From contig JADRCO010000600.1 in NCBI GenBank assembly GCA_021464525.1, positions 1 through 29,959 of the forward strand: DNA of 29,959 bases, read 5' to 3'. This document shows positions 1 to 16,436 of the stretch, one piece after another; the stretch's first letter is position 1; each line of letters begins with the position of its first letter. The translations under genes were made by a program, and so were the position numbers. Under the pieces are notes generated by a model that saw only the letters and a program-made list of their open reading frames with translations, was not told where the DNA came from and did not search any database. The stretch is from Rhizophagus sp. LPA8_4_AMF. Taxonomy: Eukaryota; Glomeromycota; Glomeromycetes; Glomerales; Glomeraceae.

Positions 1-612
1 AAAATTCCTTTATTACTTATTCAAAATAAATTTCGTAATTCTTCAAATAATTTATTACAACCATTTAACTACAATTTGAAATCAACTTATATCTTTCAAA
101 ATAAAGATTTGTTATAAATTGTTTAGTACATAATAAATAATGTTCGAAATGTCACTCATTTAAGATATTATTCAGATTCTTCTTCACTTTCTTTCAACAA
201 TAATAATAATGTTGGTTTGAATTACAATTTAGTTTTGTTTATAAATATTAAAAAAAAACGCTTCAGATGAAGTTTAATAAATTTATGGATCACCAAAGTT
301 TAATAAAGATGATCAAGTACGTACTATACAACTTATAGATGGGAATGTTATTCAGGACTTATCCGTCTAAGGATTTTACAATACGTACGTTGGCTACTGT
401 GATACCCGAGATATCACGCCCCTATCCAAAGTTGTTGTCTCCCGTACTCTTTCAAACAAGTTGGACATAAATAGTAGCCAAGTGTATATAGATAGCAAGC
501 TCCTCAACGTGACTAAGGAGGAATAATTAACATTAACATAAATTTACAAAATAATTGTAAATCTGGACAAAGAATGGTTGCTGCTGCAATTGCCAAACAA
601 TATTTTTTAAAA
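1..612 (+). pseudogene. Degenerate duplicate of the rhodanese gene
   Basis: The first ~106 bases match 4360-4465, inside exon 1 of the intact rhodanese gene, with no difference I can see. Similarity then weakens, with small deletions and a premature stop (TAA near 115). The part of exon 1 that encodes the start of the rhodanese fold is missing. Bases ~226-330 resume with sequence like 4796-4918, which covers intron 1, exon 2 and the intron 2 donor. Bases ~550-605 match exon 3, including the active-site segment, but lack three bases, so the Ser after the active-site loop is lost. Intron sequence is retained, so this is a DNA-level duplication, not a retrocopy. About 200 foreign bases sit where intron 2 should be. 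The 5' end lies outside the window. Bases 613-809 between this and the kinase show nothing I can name. Confidence 0.85.
331..526 (+). other. Inserted block with an ORF fragment
   Basis: This block lies inside the rhodanese pseudogene and has no counterpart in the intact copy. It is less AT-rich than its surroundings. The frame starting at 332 has one stop (368-370), then stays open for 51 codons to a TAA at 524-526. The inferred peptide includes GYCDTRDITPLSKVVVSRT and ends KLLNVTKEE. Codon composition looks coding-like. I do not recognise the family. It may be a fragment of a transposon ORF or of the last exon of another gene. No clear target-site duplication was found. Confidence 0.4.
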
Positions 613-809
613 TTCACACTAATAAACGCTGTTTTGGAAACATCCCAATACCATTTGTCCGTCCGAATTTTGCAATAAACACAAATTTATTGAAAATTTT
701 ACATGATAACGTCTCCGATACTAATGTTTAATTTTCCTATATCAAATGAATAAATAATTTTTAATCTATTAATAAGCTATAATTTTATTCTTTAGAAATT
801 AATATAAAT

Positions 810-2722
810 TTATTTTCCTTCGTCGTGATATTCTATAAATATAGATTAAGAAAATCGGGTCAGAATTGGATATTAAATTATTATGATATGCATTTACTTA
901 CCATTACTATTATTACTATTAGAACTTATATCAATATCTAATTCGAATTCTTCTGTAAGATTATCACTATTATTAGAACTTATGTCAATATCTAATTCGA
1001 ATTCTTCTGTAAGATTACTATTATTATTAGGACTTATATCAATATCTAATTCGATTTCTTTTGTTGTAAGACAATCTAAGAAGAAATTATTATATTTACA
1101 AATTTTTATTAAATCAAATTGTGAAATGTTTAGAAAAAAACTTACCATTATTGTTACCATTATTTTTATTTTCAATTAATTGTTTTCTTTTTTTACTTTG
1201 ACCTAAATATATGTTTTAACAAATAAATACTAATTCTTAAAGTTTTATCAATTAAATTTTATTTGTAATTGGAATATCATACCATTATCATTACTGACTT
1301 CAATTGAATCATCATCAAACTTTCGTTTGACTTTTTCTAAATTAATAGATTGACTTCTTGAACTCATTAAAGACATTGCAGAATTAATCATGCAAAGATC
1401 TACTTTTATAAATGGCACTTGGATTATTTGTTGTTTCAGGACCAATATCTGATGATTTTATAATTTCTGTTGGATTTTCATTGTATTCATTTTTAGACAT
1501 GGTACAAATTTTATAATTTATATCAAAAGCTGTTGGTCTTTTAACTGGATCAGAATGCCAGCATTCTCTCATTAACTCAATATAATCTTCGGGTGCATTC
1601 GTGACTATTGGCGGTCGCAAACCATCACATACATCAATAATTAGTTCTATGTCATGATTTCGATCCCAAAAAGGTCTTCTACCTGTCATAAGTTCCCACA
1701 TAATCATTCCAAAACTATATATATCTGAAGCTTTAATAAATTTTTGTCTTCTAAAAATCTCTGGTGGCATATAAGGAATAATACCATACTCCTCATTATT
1801 ATTTGTAGATTCGGTTGCAGATTTGCTTATTCCCAAATCACTTATACATATGTCATTATGTCTAGAACTACTGAAAAATATATTTCCACTATGTAAATCT
1901 CTGTGAACAATATCTAACGATGGATATTAATAAGCCCAATTGCGATCTTTTCTAATATATCCAACTTCTCAACCCATTTTATGTTATAAAAGTCATTACT
2001 TATATAATGTCTTAAATCACCTGAATCATAATATGGCATAATAATCATAAAATCTTGAGTATCTAAGTCTTGAGTAATTCCATAATAATCACCAATGCAA
2101 TTATAGCGGTCATAGTTTGGGAGTGCACTCGCATCATTCTTTTTATGCTGTTTTTCCCACTTTGTATAATACTCATAATAAATCTTGAGCTAAAAATAAA
2201 AAGTTCATTTTATTTATATATTTATTAATTATTAAATAATTTAGTATCAATATATTATGTTACCTCGTTTAGCTCTTTAGATGTGATATTTTTAGAATTA
2301 TCAAGTTTTTTGAGAGCAACTGTAAAATTAGGTTGACGAATAATATTATCCAATTTAGGTAAAGACCATATAAATGGAAGTATTGGACCATCAATCCAAG
2401 TTGCTTTATAAATTTTGCTAAATCCCCCTTCAGCAATAAATTCTATATTTTCGAATCGATCATAGGGGACAAACTCCAATTTTATTCCACTTTTGGCAAG
2501 ATTATTTTGAGTACATCTGATAAAATCATCAATAATTTCGTTTCCACTTGATTTAAATATCTTCTTCATATTGTAACAAATGTGGCAAATTTGGTGGCTT
2601 TCATCTAAAGGTTTCCTTCTTTTATTACATTCATTACATTTCTTATATATCTTTTTTTTAACTTTCGGTTTAAGAGTAGTCTCTGTTGGTTGATTTAAAG
2701 ATGTATCATTTAATTGGTTCAT
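810..2722 (-). pseudogene. TKL-type protein kinase with two frame breaks
   Basis: Exons by frame and GT-AG sites: 2264-2722, then 1283-2189 (with breaks), 1146-1202, 902-1075 and 810-832. Exon 1 has a CxxC...CxxC knuckle (C29, C32, C46, C49), a Gly-rich loop EGGFSKIYKA and the VALKK lysine (K138). Exon 2 gives YYGITQDLDTQDFMIIMPYY, then a catalytic loop HRDLHSGN, DLG in place of DFG, PPEIF for the APE region and SDIYSFGMIMWE. The reading frame breaks near 1914-1918, just before the catalytic loop, where one extra T (on the coding strand) would restore the family pattern. It breaks again near 1385-1389 after IYKSRSLHD. Downstream tail exons remain open and in phase, ending EYHDEGK-stop. Members of this family act in cytosolic signalling; the partners here are unknown. 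Two losses suggest a recent pseudogene, but assembly errors would look the same. Confidence 0.75.
922..1062 (-). repeat. 54-bp tandem repeat in kinase tail
   Basis: Three copies with a 54-bp period (copies aligned at 922, 976 and 1030 on the + strand) encode, on the minus strand, an acidic unit close to LTEEFELDIDISSNNSDN. The unit length is a multiple of three and the frame stays open, so the array expanded inside a coding exon. The copy nearest the exon start (highest coordinates) is the most diverged (CLTTKEIELDIDIS). Confidence 0.85.
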
Positions 2723-4339
2723 GTCTATTATTTGCTCGTTTATTTATTTGAAATATTCAAAGAAACTACTCGATATATATACTTTTTCTTGCAAAACTTT
2801 TTCAGACTAAAAATTCGCGTGTGGGAAGTTCCCATCAACTAACCCAAATGGATTTTTTCATACAAGATTTTGATTATTTTAATACTTAATATGGCTAGAA
2901 TCCATTTCCAAAAGGAGTTTCGTTATTTACTACTCAGAATTCTAAGAAGTCTATCACAACATTTTATTCGACAAACCTAATGTTATCGCAGTAACAGAAA
3001 ATATTTAACAATCGGTATTGACAATAAGTATTTTATTTGAGAAATCGGAATTAATCGGAGGTTCCTTTATTCATGGGAATGGACCTCGAATTTGATCCAA
3101 CAGATCTCTACACCTCTATAAATGGTCAATAACGAAATTTCAATATTCGAGACGAATATTTAAGATTCGTTTCAGGTTAGTGATTCAAAAAGAATAACGT
3201 ATTTGATATCGAAAAGATAGTTATCGTGGTATAGAAAACAGCCAGGTATAATTTACGTAATCGACGTAAATTTTTAAGATCACACAAAAATTTTAACTAA
3301 TATAATCTTATCCCAAACGGGTTCCACGCGCCCAGTTCTATGCGAGCGTACCAATCGGGCGCAGTGATGTGGCGGCCACAAAAATTTGATGTCCAATTTC
3401 AATTGTCTCGTCCTGTCCGTCTAAGATATTGTCCCAATTTATTAATAAATCATATATCCTCTTATACGAAATTTTGTCTTGAACATCAACAATATCTTGT
3501 CCAAGTCCTGGACAGTTCCGTCCTGTCCCATCCATCCACAAAAGATATTTCTTTCTATTTTTTCTTTCTATTTTTTATGCTTTTTGCTTTGTTCCCTGAA
3601 ATTTTTAAATAAATTGACAAATCACACATTGCTTTATAACCTAAATAATACCTTATCCCACCCGTGACTGAAAAATTGAAAACATATTTAGTATTACTTA
3701 CCTATTATTGTCAAAGAAGTCATCCAGATAGAATCGGTCGTAATAGTCTCGCCGGGAATGGTTGATTTCGCAGATAATTTAATGTCAGTTTGCATTCAAA
3801 ACTGATAATAATTAAAGGCCAGCCATTGGAAATATAAAGAGTTTCATATATTTCCTGTAAATTGAGGCTAAAGCGAAAAAAAGCATTAGTGTAAAATGGC
3901 GCACCTAACTTCGAAATTCTCTGCATTAGTACGCACGATCTTAAGCGATCAAAATATTAGTATAAATAATCATTAGCAATTTGTCCATACTAGTCTGTTA
4001 CCCATACGAAAAGTTAATCGGAGCAAGCTTTATTTATTTGCAATGCCTGATACATAAAAATAAATACAAAGATCGGGACTCAGCCCTGAAGTTTCTATGC
4101 TAATGACTGCGGACTAACACTTCTAAAATTCTCTTCACACTCTTGCGCAATTCAGTAAGTGAGATTCAATACTCGGTTTTACTTGTACAGTAGATAGCCT
4201 TGGTGCTATGTAGAATGAAATACCAGTCCGTGGCTAGTTTATAATTAATTTGTTTAGCACTATCCGCTGTAACATAATGAACTTTGTAGATCATTATTTT
4301 ATCTATATAAGAAAATTCAGTATAATTTTTTAAAAAAAA
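2723..4339. other. Intergenic region, kinase to rhodanese
   Basis: No gene could be supported over about 1.6 kb. Two facing ORFs at 3338-3612 overlap on opposite strands in a locally less AT-rich block described separately. The rest is AT-rich with scattered stops in all frames. A TATA-like TATCTATATAAG at about 4300-4311 precedes the rhodanese start and may be its core promoter. Confidence 0.6.
3307..3665. repeat. GTCC/GGAC-rich island, possible TE relic
   Basis: Within AT-rich DNA this block is richer in G and C. It repeats short CGTCCTGTCC, TTGTCC and CCTGGACAG words. CTTATCCCAAACGGGT at ~3307 and CTTATCCCACCCGT at ~3651 are similar direct repeats at its two edges. Opposing ORFs of 67 and 90 residues are products of this composition and resemble no protein I know. 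A non-autonomous transposon remnant is the best guess. Confidence 0.3.
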
Positions 4340-5169
4340 ATGTCCAAACGAATCTTTGACAAAATTCCTTTATTACTTATTCAAAATAAATTTCGTAATT
4401 CTTCAAATAATTTATTACAACCATTTAACTACAATTTGAAATCAACTTATATCTTTCAAAATAAAGTTTTAAGTTATAAATCTTTTAGTACTACATTTGT
4501 GAATATAATAAATAATGTTCGAAACGTCTCTCATTTAAGAAATTATTCGGATTCTTCTTCACTTTCTTTCAATAATAATAATAATGATAACAATGTTAGT
4601 TATGATGAATTACAACAATTATTGAATGAAAAAAATAAAGGAAACCAAAACAATGTTTGCATTATTGATGTTCGTGAACCTTTTGAATTAATTGGTGGTC
4701 ATATTCCATATGCTATTAATATTCCTTTAAATGAATTTGAAGAAGGTAAAGTAAAAAACATATATTAGTATTAAAAATAAAAGAGTGAAAATAATTTATT
4801 TTTGTTTTATAAATATTTTTTTTTAAAAAAAAAAGCTTTGTCATTATCGGATGATGATTTTAATAAAATTTATGGAACACCAAAGTTTAATAAAGATGAT
4901 CAAGTACGTACTATACAATAAATTTATTTGTAAATTTTATGTTAATATTAATTAATAATGTATAAAAAAAGGTCATACTTTATTGTAAATCTGGACAAAG
5001 AAGTATGGTTGCTGCTGCAATTGCCAAACATTATGGGTTTATTGGGTGAGTGAGAGTTTTGACTTTTGAAGTAAATTGTTGCGATTTTAATTTTTTTATT
5101 AATATCGTTTTTAGAGCTAGAAATTACCCTGGAAGTTGGTTAGAATTTTCTGAAAAGAATAAGCTATGA
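4340..5169 (+). CDS. Single-domain rhodanese, mitochondrial-type leader
   Basis: Four exons (4340-4745, 4836-4903, 4972-5045, 5115-5169) join in frame to 200 residues. Rhodaneses move sulfane sulfur through a persulfide on a catalytic Cys. Here residues ~87-197 form one rhodanese fold: SYDELQQLL, CIIDVREPFELIGGHIPYAI (the DVRE and GHI motifs) and the active-site loop C163-KSGQRS. It closes with NYPGSWLEFSEKNKL, as in TSTD1-like single-domain enzymes. The first ~75 residues are rich in Arg, Lys, Ser and Asn with almost no acidic residues, typical of a mitochondrial targeting sequence. An Asn-rich linker at ~78-85 is encoded by AAT repeats. Introns are 58-94 nt with normal sites. A broken copy sits 4.36 kb upstream. 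The physiological sulfur acceptor cannot be told from sequence. Confidence 0.92.
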
Positions 5170-5506
5170 ATCAAACACGTGATTAACTGATTTGTGAAAT
5201 TAATTTTAAAATAAAAAAAAATCTATGCTAAAGTATTGTAGAAATCATGTATAATGAATGTATAATGTCTTTTTATAAACCATCAGGTCAAGTGAAATTA
5301 TTGCTATTTTCTAAATTGAATATTTAATAATAATAATAGGGGTATCAACTCACAACTTCTAATTAAATCTTTCAGCAGTTGAGTGCTATAAGTTAAGTCG
5401 AAAACCTTGACAGATTTTATCCTAATAAAATATTATGCCCACTATCTAAAAATAATAAATATCTGAAGTTCGGTGTAGCAATTCTTTTAGAGATCAAATC
5501 TTTTTC
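5170..5506. other. 3' region between convergent genes
   Basis: This is the shared 3' flank of rhodanese (+) and DHX38 (-). It is AT-rich. A CACGTG occurs just after the rhodanese stop (~5178). DNA immediately past the DHX38 stop keeps two other frames open that resemble the family's C-terminal tail (see findings). No separate gene is visible. Confidence 0.6.
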
Positions 5507-11250
<5,744 letters not shown>

Positions 11251-11515
11251 TTTTGACAAAAATTGAAAATTAAGTAAAAAATGATATGAATTAAGTTTGC
11301 TCAATTAAATTAATCGTGAATAAAAATTTTAGATAGCCGAAGTAGACCTTTTGTTTATAAAGTTTAAAAATAGCGTGTGTAACCTATTCAAGTCACGTGA
11401 TTAAGGTTGTTCATTTAACGTCCCCGCAGGCTATTTATGATAAACTCTAAATCTTCAGTTTAAGACGCGTTTTAGTACTACATTCTTCAAAACATTCAAA
11501 AGACAAGTCTTAATA
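11251..11515. promoter_or_regulatory. Bidirectional promoter DHX38 / TIPIN
   Basis: Only 265 bp separate the start codons of DHX38 (-) and TIPIN (+), so both must be driven from here. Two palindromic sites stand out: TCACGTGA at 11393-11400 (an E-box bound by bHLH factors such as Cbf1/Pho4 types in fungi) and ACGCGT at 11465-11470. No strong TATA box is evident on either strand. Confidence 0.7.
11465..11470. promoter_or_regulatory. MCB-type ACGCGT site
   Basis: ACGCGT is the core of the MluI cell-cycle box recognised by MBF (Mbp1/Swi6) in yeasts, which drives late-G1/S genes. It lies 46 bp before the ATG of the replication-fork gene TIPIN, a plausible setting. Function in this fungus is inferred only from the motif and position. 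Confidence 0.45.
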
Positions 11516-12910
11516 ATGAAAATTGATAAAAATAACAACGAGTACAACTTTTCTGACCTTGACGAAGAGCTAAATGACTATGAAGTCGAGAAAGGAAAAA
11601 TTGCCGGTTTCGACTTTGACGCGTTGGATTTTGAGGAAAGTAAAAAAGAAAATTCAAAGAAGCAAGAACCTTCATCTAGAACTGAAAAGAAGAGCGGTAG
11701 AACCGCGAAGAAAAGACGCGTTTTACCTAAAGTAGACTATGAAAAGCTAGTAGGACCGGATGGTTTGGCAAAATTGAAAGAACAAGGTCCAAAGTTAAAG
11801 TTTATGAATCATAAAAAATCAAAAAACGCGACAATTGATAACCTTGGAACTCTTATAAATTTTTATCAAACTTGGGCACATGGATTATGCCCTCAATTGA
11901 AATTCAAGGATGTTATTTCTCAATCCGAAAATGTATGTAAGGATAAAAGGTTAAAAAATTATTTGGATACTTTACGCGAAGAAGCCAAGAATAATCAAAA
12001 TGAAAGAAATGACTATTTGTCAGGAAAAACTTTGGCTGATGAAGAATCAGAATTTTGGCATACACCATCTCAATCAGCTTCTCGAAAAAAAAGGTTTTCG
12101 AGTTTTGAGGATAAACTCAAAGAAGATTTGATAAGCCAAAATCATGATGAAGACTTAACTGCTACACCTTTCCGACTAACCATTGGTGATAATCTAACTA
12201 TTGGTAATGATTCAGCTACTGGTAATGATCTAACCTTTGGTAATGATCTCACCTTTGGTAATGATCTCGCCTTTGGTAATGATCTCTCCTTTGGTAATGG
12301 TAATGATCTAATTATTGAAAATGAATTGGAAGAAATTGTCCAAAGTACGGACTCACCAATTAAAGATAATATTTTAAGACCTCGTCGGTTAGTTTATGAT
12401 GATGAGATAGATGACATAGATGATTCGGCTTTGACGAATAAGTCCCAAGAGATTATGTTGGACATTGGATCATATCCATTAAGTTCCTTTAAAGATCAAG
12501 AAGAATTGTACGATGATGATATTTTGGGAGATAGTCCAGATATACAAATTCCCATTATACAAAATGATCAGAATAAAGTGTTTGAGGATATAGTTTCACC
12601 TTGTGAATCACGTGATGATATTTTGGGTAATAACAAGCTAGCTTCAAATATGGATATAGATCAAGTTTACGAAGATCCAAATTTATCAACTTTATCTCCC
12701 GGGATGAATTCGAGTCCTAACAGGCGAAATTTTCTTATTAAAGACCAAGATGAAAATGATGATGTGGCCGGTGCTGGGTCGGATAAAGAAAATTTACAAC
12801 CAACTACAATTGATCTACCTATGTCTAAAGGATCAACCTTATTCTTTGATCTCGGTGACAGATATGTTGATTTGACACCAATTTATGAAGAGGTTAATGA
12901 TCTTGACTAA
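11516..12910 (+). CDS. csm3: Replication fork protection protein TIPIN/Swi3/Csm3
   Basis: One uninterrupted exon of 464 residues. With Tof1/Timeless this family forms the fork-protection complex, which stabilises stalled forks, couples helicase and polymerase and supports checkpoint signalling. The Swi3 domain spans ~70-155: LPKVDYEKLVGPDGLAKLKE, then LINFYQTWAHGLCPQLKFKD, the hallmark W-AH-L-P--F pattern. A basic stretch KKRRVLPK before it may be a nuclear signal. The C-terminal ~300 residues are acidic and low-complexity. They hold six-residue GNDLTF-type repeats (~222-265) and several DDDILG-like acidic patches. The ATG is the first in frame and follows the shared promoter. It is longer than human TIPIN (301 residues), mostly through this tail. 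The absence of introns contrasts with its neighbours. Confidence 0.9.
   Translation: MKIDKNNNEYNFSDLDEELNDYEVEKGKIAGFDFDALDFEESKKENSKKQEPSSRTEKKSGRTAKKRRVLPKVDYEKLVGPDGLAKLKEQGPKLKFMNHKKSKNATIDNLGTLINFYQTWAHGLCPQLKFKDVISQSENVCKDKRLKNYLDTLREEAKNNQNERNDYLSGKTLADEESEFWHTPSQSASRKKRFSSFEDKLKEDLISQNHDEDLTATPFRLTIGDNLTIGNDSATGNDLTFGNDLTFGNDLAFGNDLSFGNGNDLIIENELEEIVQSTDSPIKDNILRPRRLVYDDEIDDIDDSALTNKSQEIMLDIGSYPLSSFKDQEELYDDDILGDSPDIQIPIIQNDQNKVFEDIVSPCESRDDILGNNKLASNMDIDQVYEDPNLSTLSPGMNSSPNRRNFLIKDQDENDDVAGAGSDKENLQPTTIDLPMSKGSTLFFDLGDRYVDLTPIYEEVNDLD
12179..12310 (+). repeat. 18-bp in-frame repeats in TIPIN
   Basis: About seven units with an 18-bp period encode a hexapeptide like GNDLTF (variants GDNLTI, GNDSAT, GNDLAF, GNDLSF). 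The period is a multiple of three, so copy-number changes keep the frame. The units in the middle of the array are the most alike, which suggests recent slippage there. Confidence 0.85.
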
Positions 12911-13770
12911 AGTATGTCAAGTATTTTATGAAAATTGTTTATTTGTGAAATGTTTTTACAAATTTAAGTCAATGAATAAAATTATGGTAACTCACTTTAT
13001 TTCTTGGAATTCTGTATTAAGACAAATTGTTAATACTGAATTCTCAAGTTTTGTTGTATAATGTAAAATTTTTCATAATACAATAAAAAAAATCATTTCT
13101 ATAAATAGCAAAAAAAAATTTACTTAACGCTTAATATTAATTTATTTACAACTGCGTGTAGTAAATCATAAAGTCATTATTCGTCACACAATTTGATTAG
13201 TCTCGTGATCTAGTCTAATAGTTTTTGACTATACTCTAGTTCATAAATCCGAATCGAAGAGATACAACTGTTGTCTGCGAAACGACTACACGGCAACAGA
13301 CTTTTGTCACTGCATTATGCATAGACCTTACCGTATGTTGTCCTTCAGATACATTTACTACATAATAATGAAAAAGAGAAAAAAATGTGGAATCGCAGTT
13401 CTACGGTTCATGCTGAAGTTTGATCAACATGTAAAAATTCCTGAAATTGAAATTAAATTATATCATGTTTAACAAATATTCTATTATTTGTTTAAGATAA
13501 ACGATCAACACGCAGCTATCCTGTATTTCTGCGCCGACCCGTAGCGATCATCCTACTACGCCTTACGCCGCTTCCATTTGTATAAATATACAGCCAAATT
13601 TACTGTCCCTCGAAATTCACAAGGATAACATTGTTATTAAAGAAGAGATACAACAATTAGAAGCTTACGCCGAGTAGGCAAAATCATCCTCATTTCTTTC
13701 TACGTCCTAATTATAAAATAAATTCATTAAAAATATTTCCCGTCTTAAAGTACCTATCATTAAATAAATA
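12911..13770. other. Intergenic region, TIPIN to VMS1
   Basis: AATAAA at ~12976 and CAATAAA at ~13081 could serve TIPIN polyadenylation. The stretch 13170-13680 is less AT-rich than its flanks and may be old inserted DNA. It includes a fragmentary ORF listed separately. No complete gene is supported. Confidence 0.5.
13501..13677 (+). other. 58-codon ORF fragment without ATG
   Basis: The frame beginning at 13501 is open for 58 codons to TAG at 13675-13677 but contains no Met. It reads APTRSDHPTTPYAAS in the middle and ends VIKEEIQQLEAYAE. Local base composition is richer in G and C than the flanks, as in coding or inserted DNA. I do not recognise it; a terminal-exon or transposon-ORF remnant is possible. 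Confidence 0.25.
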
Positions 13771-16140
13771 ATGGATATTAATACGATCTTATTACTTCCA
13801 ATACAAATATTTTCTTTACCGCTTGAAATATTATCAGTTATTACATTAAGAGAAGATTCGACAAGACCCTTAACGAAATTAATATCAGATTCAGAAACCA
13901 TAACAAAAATAAAAGAAATCGATATTTTTACTGAACAAAATGAAAATGATGAAAATGATCTTATGAAACCTACATGTTTCGTTTGTGGAATAACATCATT
14001 TGAAAATGTGGAACAACAAAGGGAACATTATAAATTGGATTGGCATAGATTTAATGTAAAAATGCGTGCTATTAATTTAGAACGTGGTAAAAGCCGATAT
14101 AATCCAATAACTGAAGAAAAATTTGAAGAATTAATGGGTGGTAGGGTAAAATTGAAATTTTATTTAAATTTTTTTATTGTTAATTATTATAAACTAATTT
14201 TACTATATTTTTTTTTTTAAAGACAGTTTATCAAGTATCTCAGGATCAAACTCTGACACAACTGACGATGATATAACAATGCGTGTAAATAATTTAGAAA
14301 TAGATGATAATGAATCCCCTGAAAAAAAAATTTCTGAACCAATTTTATGGTTTACGTGCTCTCCAATGACGATTAATTTAGGCATTTATAAAAATATTCT
14401 AAATAATCTTGGAGAGAATGCTATTGAAGATATTCACAAGTTGCAAATCAAGCCAAATAAAGAAGAAAATCCAAGACTATGGACAATGCTAATGATTAGA
14501 GGTGGTCATTTCGCAGCATTGATTTTGGATATTACGGCGAATACAAAAGTAACTAATGCTAAAGAAGTTAAAGTGATAGCCCATAAAACGTTTCATCGAT
14601 ACACAAGTAGGGACAATTAAATGTATAAATAGGAATGTATAAATTTTATTTCGTTATTTTAAAATTACTTTTTTTTCCCATTACAAACAAGCACGTAGGA
14701 AGCAAGGCGGAAGTCAGGCTAGCAATGATAATACAAAAGGGAAAGCTAAATCTGCAGGTGCAGAATTAAGAAGATATAATGAAAATGCTTTACAAAAAAG
14801 TATTCGTGTTTTAATTGAACAGTGGAAATCGATGATTGAAGAAAGTGAACTTATTTTTATTCATGCACCTGGTAACAACAAAAATATTATTTATAATTAT
14901 GAAGGAGCAGTTTTAAAGAAAGGTTTGTATACGTAATGTTTCGATGTTTATTTAAAATTGAGTTTCTTTTTTTTTTGCTAATATTTATTTTAATATTATG
15001 GGATAGATGATAGAAGAAATAGGAGTTTTCCATTTTCTACTAAACGCCCGGTTTGTGTATTACTCGGATATTTTTCATTTTCAAAACATTTTACAAGCTA
15101 ATATTTTTTTTATTTTGTTTATTTTCTAGACTTTTACTGAGTTAAGAAAATCTTTTATAGAACTAACCAGAGTAAAGGTTTTAGAAGTAAAAGTAGATCA
15201 AGAACCTTCAAAAAATAAGTTAACAGAGAAAAACTTGATAAATTCCCAAATTGTTATAGAATCATTAGAAGAAATAAAAGGATCAAAAGAAACCTCAATA
15301 GAATCAGCTGAACCAGTTGAACCAGTTGAACCATCAAATAATTTAGAACAAGCATCTAATAAAGTAATCAAGATGATTCAACTTATAAAAAAAGGGAAAC
15401 TTGATTTATTTGTGAACCATATCACTAAAAATTCTATTGACGTTACAGAGCTCCTTCCTATCACAACAATATCCGAGAATGATAACAGTAAATTACCAAC
15501 TTTATTACACTTAGCGTCATATTTGGGCCATCATGATATTGTTGAATATCTTTTACATCAAGGAGCAGATCCAACGATCACTTCGAAAAAGAATATGACA
15601 CCTTATGATTTAGCAAACGATAAAGAAACACGTAATATATTTCGAAGATATATGGCAGAGCATGTGGATAAGTGGGATTGGACTATCGCTCATGTGCCTA
15701 GTCCTTTGACAAAAGAAATGGAAGAAGAACAACAAAATAAACTAAAAGAAAAGAAAAAGAAGAATAAAGAAAAAAAGAAAAAGGCAACAGCTAATAAAAA
15801 AGAAAAAGAATTAGAGGGAAAAACTGTAACTGGAAGTATTGAATCTAAATCAGAATCGTTAGTATCAGCGCCAAAGAAATTAACGTCAAATAAAACGCTT
15901 GATAGTTCTAGTTCACTAATTGGATTACCACCCGAAATGCGTATGAAAATTGAAAGAGAGCGCCGTGCCAGAGCTGCCGAAGCACGATTAAAATCTACAC
16001 CATTAAACCTCCCCTCTATAGGAAATGTTGTTTGCACTATATGTGGAAAATCTCTTTCTGAATTAGTGCCTTTCGAAGTATCCGAATTGAAATTTTGTAG
16101 TGTTAAATGCGTAAAAAATTATAGGGAATCAACATTATAG
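13771..16140 (+). CDS. VMS1: Vms1/ANKZF1 peptidyl-tRNA hydrolase
   Basis: Five exons (13771-14140, 14223-14606, 14692-14922, 15007-15050, 15130-16140) give 679 residues, between yeast Vms1 (632) and human ANKZF1 (726). The family releases stalled nascent chains from 60S ribosomes by cleaving peptidyl-tRNA, and recruits Cdc48/p97. Visible parts in order: FSLPLEIL; a C2H2 finger C69-x2-C72...H86-x5-H92 in EHYKLDWHRFN; SLSSISGS; the VLRF1/release-factor-like domain with RRKQGGSQ, where Q260 matches the catalytic Gln; one ankyrin repeat (~465-507); a Lys/Glu coiled stretch (~535-560); a VIM motif R-x5-AA-x2-R at 619-629 for Cdc48; and a C-terminal treble-clef finger C645/C648/C666/C670. Donors GTAGGG were chosen at exons 1 and 2 because they keep phase and family sequence. 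Intron 1 ends in a long T run. Confidence 0.95.
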
Positions 16141-16436
16141 AGTAAATAATAATTAGGATTTAAAATTTAATGATTAATAATTAATATTTTATTAACTTTT
16201 ATATTTTTTTATTTAAAACGTAATGCATTTATATTGGCTTAACCCATATATATTATTAAATTATTTTTTTTTGGTCAGCTTCTAAAAATTTAAATTTTAT
16301 ATGTATTTCAAAATAAGAATAGTAATTAATAAACTTTTTAAAATATCTGTTAGACAATTAGACATGTTAAAGTTAATTTCAATAATAGATACATTTTATT
16401 CAAGAAAATAAATATTTAAATTATAATTATGTTTTG

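Noticed and set aside
883-1179. Plus-strand ORF rich in Leu/Ser/Ile
   Set aside because: Antisense shadow of the 54-bp repeat exon of the minus-strand kinase.
3338-3612. Overlapping ORFs on both strands
   Set aside because: Both arise from the GTCC/GGAC-rich repeat block; no family resemblance and no splice context.
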